Of a stretch of DNA of 64,000 nucleotides, positions 32,717 to 41,879 are shown one piece after another; position 1 is the first letter of the stretch, and each line of letters begins with the position of its first letter. A program made the position numbers and the translations under genes. The notes beneath the pieces are model-generated. The model ran no database searches and was not told the origin of the DNA. It saw only the letters and a program-made list of their open reading frames with translations. This DNA is from a virus, in IMG/VR virus record IMGVR_UViG_3300024259_000010, positions 62,001 to 126,000 of that record. One strand, 5' to 3'.

Positions 32717-35353
32717 TTAGTAATATTGCCCTGTGGTAGGCACTTCTTCAGACTCATCATCTTCAACGACTTCTTCGTCGTCTTCTGGAACAGCTACTTC
32801 TTCTTCAGAAGTAATTTCCTCAGATGTTTCTTCATCAGATTCTTCATCAGATTCATCTTCTTCTGTTGATTCTTCTTCTGTAGACTCTTCTTCTTCCGAA
32901 GTTTCCTCTTCAGTAGTTTCTTCCTCAGTAGATTCTTCTTCCGAAGTTTCTTCATCAGATTCTTCAGTAGTGTCGTCATTTGCTTCAGAGATTACATTGT
33001 CAGCATCTTCGGCAAACTCTTCACCAGGTTCCGCTTGTTCCTCATCAGACTCTTCCTCAGTAACTTCATTTTCATCAACTGATTCTTCTTCCTCAACGGT
33101 TTCAGATTCTTCAATTTCTAATGGAGCAGGTTCTTCACTTTCAGATGCTTCAGTCTCTTCAACTACTTCCTCTTCTTCAGTAGACTCTTCCTCAGTAGAT
33201 CCCTCATCGGACTCTTCTTCAGTATACTCTTCTTCTTCTTCGGCTGTAATCTCTTCTGAACCCTCTTCTTCTTCAGGAACGATTTCAACTTCTTCACCAT
33301 CTTCAGATGGAGCTTCAATTTCTTCATCATCCGCTGGGACAGCTACTTCTTCATCTTCACTATCTTCAAGAATTTCTTCACCATCTTCTTCAACCTGAGT
33401 TTCTTCAGAATCATCATCTAAGTCTGCAGCTTCACTAGGAGTCTCTTCTTCCGAAGGAGCTTCAGTTTCTTCCACAGTCTCTTCTTCAGTTGTTTCCTCT
33501 TCCACGACTTCTTCCTCGGAAGTAACTTCTTCCTCTTCAGAGCCTTCTTCTACAACTTCTTCTTCGATGATTTCTTCTTCAGAACCTTCTTCTTCAACCA
33601 CTTCTTCTTCAGAAGTAACTTCTTCAGCAGGTTCTTCATCTGGAACTACTTCAGTTTCTTCTTCAGCGGGCATATCTTCAACGACTTCTTCGTCGTCTTC
33701 TGGAACAGCCACTTCTTCTTCTTCAGAGGTAGTTTCTTCAGTTTGAACTTCTTCATCAGCCTCAGCTTCTTCTTCTACCTCTTCACCTTCTTCTTGAGCA
33801 GGTGTTTCTTCGATAGGTTCATCTGAATCAGTTTCAACAGTGTTTTCTTCTTCGTCTTCTGCAGTGATTTCACCAGGACCATCGTCAGTGGTTACTTCTT
33901 CCACAGGATCAACTTCTTCGAATTCACCTGGTTTATGAGTATCAGTCCCGTCACCATCATTGGCTTCAATAACTTCTTCTTCTTCCTCTTCTGGGACGGC
34001 TGTATCAGCATCTTCGTCAGCTTCCTCTTCAGGTTCTAACTCAGAGGAACATTTGCCTTCAATATCTGTTTCTTCAGATTCTTCTTCTTCAGAAGGTTCA
34101 TCATCAACAACAGGTACATCACCCTCTTCAACAACTTCGTCTTCAGATTCTTCTGGTACTTCAGTGTCCATAGCTTCAGAGACTTCCGCTTCACCTTCTT
34201 CAGGGATAGCAACTTCACCATCATCAGCATCTGAATCACCGGTATGAACTTCATCAGCGTCTTCTTCTTCAACTTCATCAGCTTCTTCAGTGTTATTCTC
34301 ACAAGCTTCAGGTGCACCAGCAGCGGCTACTTCTTCTTCCAATGAATCCTCGGTTTCTTCTTCGGTGGATTCTTCTTCACCTTCTTCAACCACTTCTTCA
34401 TCAGCATCTTCAGTTGTTACTTCAGCAACAGTATTGTTTTCAACTTTATCAAGAACGTTAATACAAGATTCAAGATAAGTTACAACTGATGTATTGATAG
34501 CAATGATTTTCTTAGAAAGTTCTGACATAGCTGTGGATAGTTCAATGTAACCTTCAGCTTTATCTTCACGTAGATCAGTAAGAGCTTCAATTTTAGTCAA
34601 TTTACCACTGATGTCTGAGTTAAGCTTAGAAATGTTAGCACATGTTTCAAGAACAAGTTTAGCAGATGTTAATGCATCCTGTACCATTCCAATATCTTTT
34701 ACAGATTTTTCCATCAGAACAATATCACTAACTTTAAGTTCAACTAAAGCTTTAACAGCATCAGCATCACCATCGAAGCTATTACTTGCAAGCATTTCAG
34801 CAACAGGTGAGAATAAGCTAAATGCGCTTACAGCTTCTTCAGCAAATTTCATAACATCCGAAGAAGGACAAGAAACTGCAGTTACATCAGCACCCCATTT
34901 AGGATCAGTGATCTTAGCTACAGTAGTAATGATGTCGTTCAGCTTAGCAGACAGTGAAGTCTGTAAGTTAGAGTACTCAGCTAATACCGATTCAATACTA
35001 TTCTTGAGAACCATTGCAGAATCTTCAATCTTCTTGTCAACAGTTTCAATAGAGTTATTGATTTCAGTAACGGTGGACTCAACATCTTTTTCTTCAAATG
35101 AAGGAGCAATGTCTTTAAGTTCACCTTTGAGTAATGATACCATGCTGTCATCGATACCGAATTGGCTAACAACACGTACGATGTCAGTTAGATTGTTTTT
35201 AGCGCTAGCCATTTTTTTCAACATGACAAAATGAGATTCGTGTTTGGTGACAGCATCAAACAGTTTGTTTTCAGCATTGATAATTTCCGATACAGAAATA
35301 CCTGCTAACTGGGTCTGTTCTCCAGAGGATAGATTGGTTATTCCTAATTTCAT
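32717..35353 (-). CDS. Head-like protein with a 550-residue acidic low-complexity tail
   Basis: This 878-residue protein follows AAGGAATTATT. Residues 1-310 form a helical domain with the QFGIDDSMVSLLKGEL module shared with the 31760 product. From about residue 315 to the end it is almost only Glu, Asp, Ser, Thr, Val and Pro, a giant polyanion. The tail contains at least five related copies of a motif like EEVAVPEDDEEVVED (also AVPADDEEIEA, TAVPEEEEEEVIEA, VAIPEEGEAEV). The coding DNA is purine-only for long runs. The polyanion could occupy or mimic DNA inside the capsid, or act as an assembly scaffold removed by proteolysis. Both are inference. It ends PTTGQYY, a possible recognition tail. 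Confidence 0.55.
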   Translation of the reverse strand: MKLGITNLSSGEQTQLAGISVSEIINAENKLFDAVTKHESHFVMLKKMASAKNNLTDIVRVVSQFGIDDSMVSLLKGELKDIAPSFEEKDVESTVTEINNSIETVDKKIEDSAMVLKNSIESVLAEYSNLQTSLSAKLNDIITTVAKITDPKWGADVTAVSCPSSDVMKFAEEAVSAFSLFSPVAEMLASNSFDGDADAVKALVELKVSDIVLMEKSVKDIGMVQDALTSAKLVLETCANISKLNSDISGKLTKIEALTDLREDKAEGYIELSTAMSELSKKIIAINTSVVTYLESCINVLDKVENNTVAEVTTEDADEEVVEEGEEESTEEETEDSLEEEVAAAGAPEACENNTEEADEVEEEDADEVHTGDSDADDGEVAIPEEGEAEVSEAMDTEVPEESEDEVVEEGDVPVVDDEPSEEEESEETDIEGKCSSELEPEEEADEDADTAVPEEEEEEVIEANDGDGTDTHKPGEFEEVDPVEEVTTDDGPGEITAEDEEENTVETDSDEPIEETPAQEEGEEVEEEAEADEEVQTEETTSEEEEVAVPEDDEEVVEDMPAEEETEVVPDEEPAEEVTSEEEVVEEEGSEEEIIEEEVVEEGSEEEEVTSEEEVVEEETTEEETVEETEAPSEEETPSEAADLDDDSEETQVEEDGEEILEDSEDEEVAVPADDEEIEAPSEDGEEVEIVPEEEEGSEEITAEEEEEYTEEESDEGSTEEESTEEEEVVEETEASESEEPAPLEIEESETVEEEESVDENEVTEEESDEEQAEPGEEFAEDADNVISEANDDTTEESDEETSEEESTEEETTEEETSEEEESTEEESTEEDESDEESDEETSEEITSEEEVAVPEDDEEVVEDDESEEVPTTGQYY
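32759..33709 (-). repeat. Direct repeat in the acidic-tail coding region
   Basis: A 36-nt string is identical at 32759-32794 and 33674-33709, encoding the AVPEDDEEVVED motif both times. The whole segment is a field of degenerate GAA/GAG/TCT-type codon repeats, which makes replication slippage likely. Confidence 0.7.
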
Positions 35354-35496
35354 AATAATTCCTTATTTTATTAGTGATATACACTAGATTAGTTTACACT
35401 ATATAATGTTTATATTCTTCCATAAATATATTTGTTTTAAATCATTCATATCGTTCATAGTATAGACTAAAATAATATTTAAATAAGAGGTTCTAC

Positions 35497-36186
35497 ATGG
35501 AAACTTCAGAAAAAAGAAAGAAAGCTGAAGCATATATCTTACAGTCAATAGCGACATTAGATAAACATGCTTCCGGTGATAACATAAAGAGATATAAAGC
35601 AATGTTTGCTTCTATGTCTGATACACAATTTGATAAGTACATGAAAACATTACGTGATAATAAAACATGTATTTATATGTATATGCCTAATATGACGAAA
35701 CGTCCTAAAATAGGTGACCTACTTACTATTGCTAAGAAATTAGGTATTAAGATGTTCCATAGGATTAAGATTTACGATACTGCTACTAATAAGTATTACT
35801 TAACTAATGAGACATATCCTATATTTAGACTACCAATACGAAGACTACAACAGTTCTTAGAAAAGAAAATTTCTATTCCACATGGTGATAGTAAAATCGA
35901 TTCATTAACTGGTCAAGTAGCATTTGATGATAGAGCTGCTAAGATTACTAATCCTGAAATTCAGGCATTACAATCTAAAGGTCTTGATAATACGTTACAT
36001 GAATTCGTATCTATCCGTGGTGGTAACATTGAAGCTTATGGTGGTGAGTTTAAACGACAGGCTGAAGAAACCGGTGTTGTACTATTACAGGATATCACAG
36101 GTGGTAGTAAAACACGTTCAGCTGTTGTAACTCAGTTATTTTTAGAAGGATTAATGTTGGAAACTAATTTAGCAGGAGATCTATAA
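35497..36186 (+). CDS. RNA polymerase beta C-terminal-like fragment (candidate)
   Basis: This 229-residue protein starts behind AAATAAGAGGTTCTAC. Its second half resembles the end of the bacterial beta subunit. SLTGQVAFDDRAAKITNPEI (about 136-155) parallels PLGGKAQFGGQRFGEMEV, and QALQSKGLDNTLHEFVSIRG (156-175) parallels [20 protein letters not shown]. An upstream FHRIKIYDTATNKYY matches the YMLKLNHLVDDK region in position. This is alignment by eye with few invariant residues. If right, it is the clamp-anchoring piece of the split phage polymerase. Its stop overlaps the next start (TAATG), so it is translated with the virion protein at 36186, which would also fit a virion RNA polymerase. Confidence 0.5.
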   Translation: METSEKRKKAEAYILQSIATLDKHASGDNIKRYKAMFASMSDTQFDKYMKTLRDNKTCIYMYMPNMTKRPKIGDLLTIAKKLGIKMFHRIKIYDTATNKYYLTNETYPIFRLPIRRLQQFLEKKISIPHGDSKIDSLTGQVAFDDRAAKITNPEIQALQSKGLDNTLHEFVSIRGGNIEAYGGEFKRQAEETGVVLLQDITGGSKTRSAVVTQLFLEGLMLETNLAGDL

Positions 36187-38195
36187 TGGCTAAACCAATT
36201 TTTATTACTGCAACTGAGCGACCTACTGAGAAACCAGTTAATCTTGGTAACGACTTATTATCTGTAAAAGAAGTAAGTACTTTAAGTTCTGGTATTAAAC
36301 AAGTACTTGAGTCTAAAACAGGTATTGCGATTAAATCTGACTTAGATCTAATTAAGGCTAAAATAGCTGTACTTAAAGGGGTTAATAAAGATCCAGTTAC
36401 GGCTATTGGAACAGATGAGACCAGTGTTATTCAGGTATCTGATCAAGAAGCTGTTGAAACATTAGAAGAGTTAGAAAAACAGTTAGCATTAGGTGAAGCT
36501 AATAAAGAAGCGTGTCCTGACTTAGGTTTTGACTGTGGATGGTTTGATGCTTCAGGATTATTAAAAAAGATCAACCTAAAGAAATATGCTAAGTCAGCAG
36601 CTGATTCACTTAAGAGTGTGTTTGATATGGCCAAGTCATGGGGAGCATCTGCTAAGAAGACTGCTTCAGATTTATTCGGTACTGTTATTTCATGTACTAA
36701 ATATCTTGCATCCCAGACTATTAAAGGCATTAATAAATTATCTAAGAATATTGCCAAGTTTGGTAACTTAGATATGCTTAAGCAATTAAGTGATGCTATT
36801 AATAAGAATACTAAAACAGATCCAAGTAGTTTCTTTGATGTATCTAAGTTATTTGGAGATACTGTTAAAAATAGTGATACTAAAAGTTTATCATTAACAA
36901 GTATATATGCAGCGCTTACTTCACTAGCTATTAAACCTAAAGCATTATTGTCCCCATTTGATAAATTAATATCATCATTTAGTTCAACAAAGAAGTCTAA
37001 GCATAAATCTCCTTCCAAGAGAAATGTAGTATCTACTGCAAAAATTGGAAGTATGACTGCGCCTAATACTACTACTAATGGAATGAATGAAACGTTTACC
37101 ACATTTACTGAAACATCGGTAGATGAGAATCGTTCTAATATTATCAATGAAGCAATTGCATCTTATGATGAAACATTTGGAACTGGTCCATTAACAGTTA
37201 CAATGAATGCAGATAATGAGATAAACTCTATAGCTAATGAAGATGGTATTATTATTGCATATCTAAATGGTAATGACGTATGGGTATATACTGTTGATTC
37301 AAATGGTAATCCATATACATTAGATAATAACGGTAAGCCTGTTGTGTTATATGATGCAAATGGTGTGATCATACCTCCACCTGAACCAGTTGAAGTTTAT
37401 AATGAGAATGGTTTGTTAATAACCCCATCGCCTACTACATCTGTTATAAAAGGTTTTGATGTAGCTGGTAATCCTATATCAGTACCTGCACTAGTGCCAA
37501 TATCTGGATTCAATTCAGATGGAGATCCTATTGTAGGTTATACTAATGGATCATTACCACCTTTGTTAGAAGTAGATATCAATGGATCACCAAAATCATT
37601 AACGACTGATCCTGTAACAGGTGAAACTATACCTGGTCCTGTGACCGGTATAAATGTTGTCAATGGCGTGTTGCCAAGTCCTGGTGCAACTGGTGTCACT
37701 ATGGATAGTTTAAATATGGCGGCTTCAACAAGTGTGTTTATTGCTAATGGGAATATACCTGCATTGGTTGTAGATAAGACAGTTGAATCAGTTATTAAGC
37801 AAGATCCTAAAGTATTAGACAATGGTGGATCGGAAGTTCCAATTGTATCTGTTATTAAAAATAATACTGTTGGTAACAATGCTGCTAAGATTGCTAAACT
37901 TGCAAGTAAAGATCACTTCACTCAACTTATTGAATCTAATGATCCTGTATCTGTAGATACTTATAAAGAAGAGTTGGTTGCTAAGCAAGATGCTAATAAT
38001 TGGTATATAGGTGAAAATACAAGACCTGTTGAAAAGGTTACTGTTATAGATCCTAATGAACTACTAGTATCATTACAGGTAACTGATAGGAGACGATCTA
38101 TGTCATTACAAGGATTATCTGCTACCGAGAGGTCTATTGCAATAAATAGACACTTTAAGAATGAATATACTAAAGTACACAATACGTTTAAATAA
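36186..38195 (+). CDS. Virion protein with Gly-Asn repeat section
   Basis: This 669-residue protein begins inside the stop of the preceding gene. Residues 1-280 are helical with a CPDLGFDCGWFDASG motif near 117-131. Residues about 355-495 contain repeats of D-x-x-G-N-P/K-P-x-x-L type (DSNGNPYTLDNNGKP, FDVAGNPIS, FNSDGDPIV, VDINGSPKS), a beta-rich section like some fibre or carbohydrate-binding repeats. The C-terminus is basic and helical. No enzyme motif is visible. A structural virion role is likely; the partner is unknown. Confidence 0.5.
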   Translation: MAKPIFITATERPTEKPVNLGNDLLSVKEVSTLSSGIKQVLESKTGIAIKSDLDLIKAKIAVLKGVNKDPVTAIGTDETSVIQVSDQEAVETLEELEKQLALGEANKEACPDLGFDCGWFDASGLLKKINLKKYAKSAADSLKSVFDMAKSWGASAKKTASDLFGTVISCTKYLASQTIKGINKLSKNIAKFGNLDMLKQLSDAINKNTKTDPSSFFDVSKLFGDTVKNSDTKSLSLTSIYAALTSLAIKPKALLSPFDKLISSFSSTKKSKHKSPSKRNVVSTAKIGSMTAPNTTTNGMNETFTTFTETSVDENRSNIINEAIASYDETFGTGPLTVTMNADNEINSIANEDGIIIAYLNGNDVWVYTVDSNGNPYTLDNNGKPVVLYDANGVIIPPPEPVEVYNENGLLITPSPTTSVIKGFDVAGNPISVPALVPISGFNSDGDPIVGYTNGSLPPLLEVDINGSPKSLTTDPVTGETIPGPVTGINVVNGVLPSPGATGVTMDSLNMAASTSVFIANGNIPALVVDKTVESVIKQDPKVLDNGGSEVPIVSVIKNNTVGNNAAKIAKLASKDHFTQLIESNDPVSVDTYKEELVAKQDANNWYIGENTRPVEKVTVIDPNELLVSLQVTDRRRSMSLQGLSATERSIAINRHFKNEYTKVHNTFK

Positions 38196-38197
38196 TT

Positions 38198-38992
38198 ATG
38201 AGAACTATAAACTGTCACTTGATATACCATTTGGGAGATTGTATAGCAGCTCTCCATTTCTTAATTAATTGCACTAGGATAAATCCAGTTAGGTTTAATT
38301 TCTCTTGTAGAGAAGACTACCATGGTCAGCTACAGGAGATTATTGAGTTTCATACTGATGTTATTACTTTAGTACCATTAAATGCCCCTGTTATGGAGGC
38401 TACGTTCGATGAGGACTCTATTGATTTATGGATAAGTGCTTCAGGGGTTAATTGGTTTGAACCATCTAAAATGTTAAATGGATTCATTGATCAATCAACA
38501 TACTTCTTATTCCATTGGATTGAAGTTGCTGAGCAGATGAATATTATATGTCCATTTAGAAACAAATACGATATTATACATAACCAAGAAGTGTTATTAG
38601 AACCATTAGACTTCACCGATAAGTTTGATTATTTATTCATCAATAGTAATCCAGCTAGTGGACAATGTTCCGAATACACTGTTGAACGTTCTGATGATTT
38701 TATAGAGAGGTTGCAACATAACTCACGAAGTGTTATAACAACTAGAAAAGTTGGTGACATTCCATGTACAACAGATTACAATTTATCTATTGTAGATATT
38801 GGTAAATTATCCATATCAAACGTTAGTAATATATTTGCTATTAATACAGGTCCTATTCATTTATGTATGAATAAATGGTCCATACCTAAATTAGATAGAT
38901 TTTTTATTTGGGCATCTATGGAGACATTTAAATACGGTCCTAATTTTAGATCTGAGAAATATTTATCACACTTTATTGATAATGAACTTTAA
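38198..38992 (+). CDS. Glycosyltransferase family 9-like protein
   Basis: This 264-residue protein starts 2 nt after the previous stop, with no visible Shine-Dalgarno, so translation probably re-initiates. It has a Rossmann start (INCHLIYHLGDCIAALHFL, like the LGD box of heptosyltransferases), YLFINSNPASGQ in the middle and FAINTGPIHLCMNKWS (about 224-239), matching the GPxTGPxHLA nucleotide-sugar site of GT9 enzymes. It is shorter than bacterial heptosyltransferases (about 320-350). It could decorate a virion protein or host surface sugar, with substrate unknown. A strong terminator follows. Confidence 0.55.
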   Translation: MRTINCHLIYHLGDCIAALHFLINCTRINPVRFNFSCREDYHGQLQEIIEFHTDVITLVPLNAPVMEATFDEDSIDLWISASGVNWFEPSKMLNGFIDQSTYFLFHWIEVAEQMNIICPFRNKYDIIHNQEVLLEPLDFTDKFDYLFINSNPASGQCSEYTVERSDDFIERLQHNSRSVITTRKVGDIPCTTDYNLSIVDIGKLSISNVSNIFAINTGPIHLCMNKWSIPKLDRFFIWASMETFKYGPNFRSEKYLSHFIDNEL

Positions 38993-38997
38993 ATAAT

Positions 38998-39047
38998 ATA
39001 GGTAGAAGTGAGCATCAGCTCACTTCTACCTATGTCTTTTTTTAATT
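38998..39047 (+). terminator. Rho-independent terminator
   Basis: ATAGGTAGAAGTGAGC and its perfect complement form a 16-bp stem on an ATCA tetraloop, followed by GTCTTTTTTT. Confidence 0.85.
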
Positions 39048-39105
39048 AGATATCACATATTATACTCTTTGTTTTTTATTAGTTATTCCAACTAATTTTC
39101 AAACA

Positions 39106-39113
39106 TATATTAC
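39106..39113 (+). promoter_or_regulatory. Early-type promoter motif TATATTAC
   Basis: AACATATATTACCTTAATAGA lies 61 nt before the gene at 39167, directly after a terminator. Confidence 0.6.
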
Positions 39114-39166
39114 CTTAATAGATATTGTGAACATAAGCAATAAAAATTTTCAAGGAAGGTAGTAAT

Positions 39167-40309
39167 ATGGAGAATAAACATATCGTATATGAGAAGAGAG
39201 AAATGGAGGCTCTTCCAATTGAGAAAGAAGGACTCTATAATGAGTTACTTGTTTCCAATGGAACAAGTAATCCAATATACTTTATTAATCAAGATAACAC
39301 TAGAGCAATTGTTCACCCCGATCAAAATTTAAGAAATGGTAAGGTAACTTTATTTAACCGAGTCGCTGCTGGTACTGAACAGAAAAGATATGTACCAGGG
39401 CAAATGGGTAAAGTAGAAAAACCATTATCTACCAAGATAGCAACAATTGATAGATCGGAAATTGAAAAAGGTTTCTGTTATGTTGAGAAATTTAATATAG
39501 TTTTAGCAAATATGGATATTGGAGAATCTCTTAAACATCCTAAGAATGTTAAAGAATATACAGAAGTTTTAGCTGATGTGAATTCCTCATTATGTGGAAC
39601 TAACTCATTAACTATTACAGTAGCCATTAATGATCCTCTTGGTAGAGTTTCTAAAATGTATGCATGTATAGGTGGTAATGTTTGCGCAGTAGTATGCACC
39701 GCTCAAACAACCAGAGATAGTCTAACTAGAATAATAGTATCTACTTGTAGTAACGGTAGTGTAAAAGAACAAGAAGATACTGACATTGAAGAAATCCATA
39801 AAACGGGTTTCTTTGCTTGTAATAGTTTTGACACTCTTATAACATTGGGATTAGATCCAAATATAGCTCTTAGCGAATACGGTAAGAAGCAAGCTAGGCG
39901 GGAAGCACAGGTATTAGAAGGTTTCAGAGAGAGTATAAATGATGATCATGAAGTAGCTACAAAAGAATTAACTACTAAAGTAAAAGATCTATCTGCAAAA
40001 ATTGATGAAAAAGATATACAGCTTCGTAAAGCAAAAACTGATAAATTAGCATTAGAGGGTGATCTTGAGGTCAAGGAAGGCATCATCAATCGTTATAAAG
40101 CATCTGCAGAATGGGATGCTGTAAAAATTAAAGATAGGATGGCAGAAGGTATAAATAGATCTAAATCGGAAGAGCAATATTATAAGACTCGCCGAGCACA
40201 GGATTCATGGAAAACCGATGTTGTTAAAACTGTCGGAGGTACGATAGCTGTTGTAGCAAGTGCATGTGTGGGAGCAGCTATTAAAGAATATTTAAACAAA
40301 AGAACATAA
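39167..40309 (+). CDS. Early tail-anchored coiled-coil protein
   Basis: This 380-residue protein follows CAAGGAAGGTAGTAAT. Residues 1-240 are a mixed alpha/beta domain with conserved-looking Cys (LSTKIATIDRSEIEKGF; YACIGGNVCAVVCTAQTT). Residues about 250-345 are a charged coiled coil (DLSAKIDEKDIQLRKAKTDK). The end has a single hydrophobic helix (TVGGTIAVVASACVGAAI, about 354-371) followed by KEYLNKRT. That order suggests a tail-anchored membrane protein. With its own early promoter it would act at the start of infection, perhaps at the host inner membrane. No family is recognised. Confidence 0.5.
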   Translation: MENKHIVYEKREMEALPIEKEGLYNELLVSNGTSNPIYFINQDNTRAIVHPDQNLRNGKVTLFNRVAAGTEQKRYVPGQMGKVEKPLSTKIATIDRSEIEKGFCYVEKFNIVLANMDIGESLKHPKNVKEYTEVLADVNSSLCGTNSLTITVAINDPLGRVSKMYACIGGNVCAVVCTAQTTRDSLTRIIVSTCSNGSVKEQEDTDIEEIHKTGFFACNSFDTLITLGLDPNIALSEYGKKQARREAQVLEGFRESINDDHEVATKELTTKVKDLSAKIDEKDIQLRKAKTDKLALEGDLEVKEGIINRYKASAEWDAVKIKDRMAEGINRSKSEEQYYKTRRAQDSWKTDVVKTVGGTIAVVASACVGAAIKEYLNKRT

Positions 40310-40323
40310 GGGGTCAATCATCT

Positions 40324-41853
40324 ATGTGGCATACACGTATTAAGCAGGTTACTGACAAGATACCTAGATTCAACGATTACCTATTAAAGGATTTCAGATC
40401 CGATAAGATAGACAACATTCCAGATGTATTAGAAAATCTATTTAGACAGACTATTACAGTTCTTGATAATTACATTGGACCAGATAAGCCTAAATTGAAA
40501 TACATAGGCTATAGAGAACTCACACCAGATGAACGAGTTGCTGGAATAAGAAACCGTGCTGGTTATGCACGTAATTATTCTATTAGAGAATCACTATGTC
40601 GGAATATTGAATTCATATTTGAGTTTCAAAATGAAAAGTATTCTATGTACATCGATGTTCCCTATGTAGATAATTACGCAGTGACTATTGAAGGTGTACC
40701 ATTTTACCCTATCTTTACTATCGTGGAACGCGGTGGTGTATACAGAAGTGATAATCTTGTAGTATTACAAGTGATGCGTGCTAAGTTAAGATTCTGGCGT
40801 GACAATGTTGAGAAATTTGTTACGATAGAGGGAGAGACTTATACCGCATGTAATATTACAGCTAAGTTACATCAAGCGTCACGTGCTAAACAAAAGAAAC
40901 CACCACTGATCTTACATCATCTTTCCAATCATGGATTGATTAGGACATTAGAAATGTTAGGAGTTGAGAAAACAATATCATTAGTACAACAACCCATAGT
41001 CGATAAAGAGTATGGTCATATTCGAGTACGAGATGATATATTTATCAGAGTCCATTTAGCAACTTTTGAAAAGAATGCAAAGCGTGTTGTAGTAAGTCTA
41101 CTTCATATCTTTAACTTCTGGAAGAAGTTTACCTTTGAGCAATTATTTGATACTAAGTATTATGTATTTGCCACGGGTAAGTGGAACTATCCTAACGTAA
41201 CAAACATTCACCTGTTGTATGATAATGCGATGGAATATATCAATATGAATAAAACCATTATTGATCCAGCGTCTAAGAAACAACATAGTTATGTAGGCAT
41301 TGTGTACGATGACCTTGACGGATTAATGACATACATGTTTAACAATATAGATTACCTTATTGTAGAATACAGTCAAAACAGTAACAACCTCTTCACCAAG
41401 AAAATAGCAGTTTCTGATCAGATGCTATCTTCCATGATTAAGAAGTTTAATACAAAGTTACTCGATGAGATTGTTAATACCAAGGTTGGTCTTAGACATG
41501 AAACCATTAAGAAGTTAATGTATCCGCAGTCTTATATTCAATGGGTTAACAAGAGCCCTATGTTTAGAGGACAACCTACTATTCATAATGATAACTTCCT
41601 ATTAAGTATAGGAAAAACAAAATTCAGAACAACCGCTAACACAGAGATGACTAATGATAGAGTTGGAAACAACTTATCATTTGGATTATTGAAAGCTGAT
41701 CCAAGCTTTATTGTAGTAGAATCGATTACTGTTTATCCGAGTAGTAATCCAGTTATTGCAGGGTCAATTAATCCATACTTACAAATCGATGATGGTGGCT
41801 ACATTATACGTCCTGATTGGGTCGACGAGATCGAGGACATTTTTGACAAGTAA
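40324..41853 (+). CDS. Possible RNA polymerase beta N-terminal fragment
   Basis: This 509-residue protein follows AAGGGGTCAATCATCT. YSMYIDVPYVDNYAVTIEG (about 103-121) and VPFYPIFTIVERGGVYR have the shape of the bacterial beta segment VYMGEIPLMTDNGTFVING, followed by VSQLHRSPGVFF. Near the C-terminus, VYPSSNPVIAGSINPYLQID could correspond to the [20 protein letters not shown] region. The size (about 500) is like the beta N-terminal pieces of phiKZ-type polymerases. The match is suggestive only. Otherwise it is an unrecognised protein with basic middle and acidic end. It lies between the 39167 and 41880 genes in one operon. Confidence 0.4.
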   Translation: MWHTRIKQVTDKIPRFNDYLLKDFRSDKIDNIPDVLENLFRQTITVLDNYIGPDKPKLKYIGYRELTPDERVAGIRNRAGYARNYSIRESLCRNIEFIFEFQNEKYSMYIDVPYVDNYAVTIEGVPFYPIFTIVERGGVYRSDNLVVLQVMRAKLRFWRDNVEKFVTIEGETYTACNITAKLHQASRAKQKKPPLILHHLSNHGLIRTLEMLGVEKTISLVQQPIVDKEYGHIRVRDDIFIRVHLATFEKNAKRVVVSLLHIFNFWKKFTFEQLFDTKYYVFATGKWNYPNVTNIHLLYDNAMEYINMNKTIIDPASKKQHSYVGIVYDDLDGLMTYMFNNIDYLIVEYSQNSNNLFTKKIAVSDQMLSSMIKKFNTKLLDEIVNTKVGLRHETIKKLMYPQSYIQWVNKSPMFRGQPTIHNDNFLLSIGKTKFRTTANTEMTNDRVGNNLSFGLLKADPSFIVVESITVYPSSNPVIAGSINPYLQIDDGGYIIRPDWVDEIEDIFDK

Positions 41854-41879
41854 CCAGTATTAATAAATAAGGAATATAA

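Noticed and set aside
32733-33398. Plus-strand Ser-rich open frame opposite the acidic-tail gene
   Set aside because: It is the mirror of GAA/GAG-type codon repeats, with no ribosome site or promoter. The same holds for the Ser-rich frames at 33960 and 34290.
32720-34420. CRISPR-like or satellite array
   Set aside because: Repeats are degenerate, in frame, and without spacers. They encode acidic residues.
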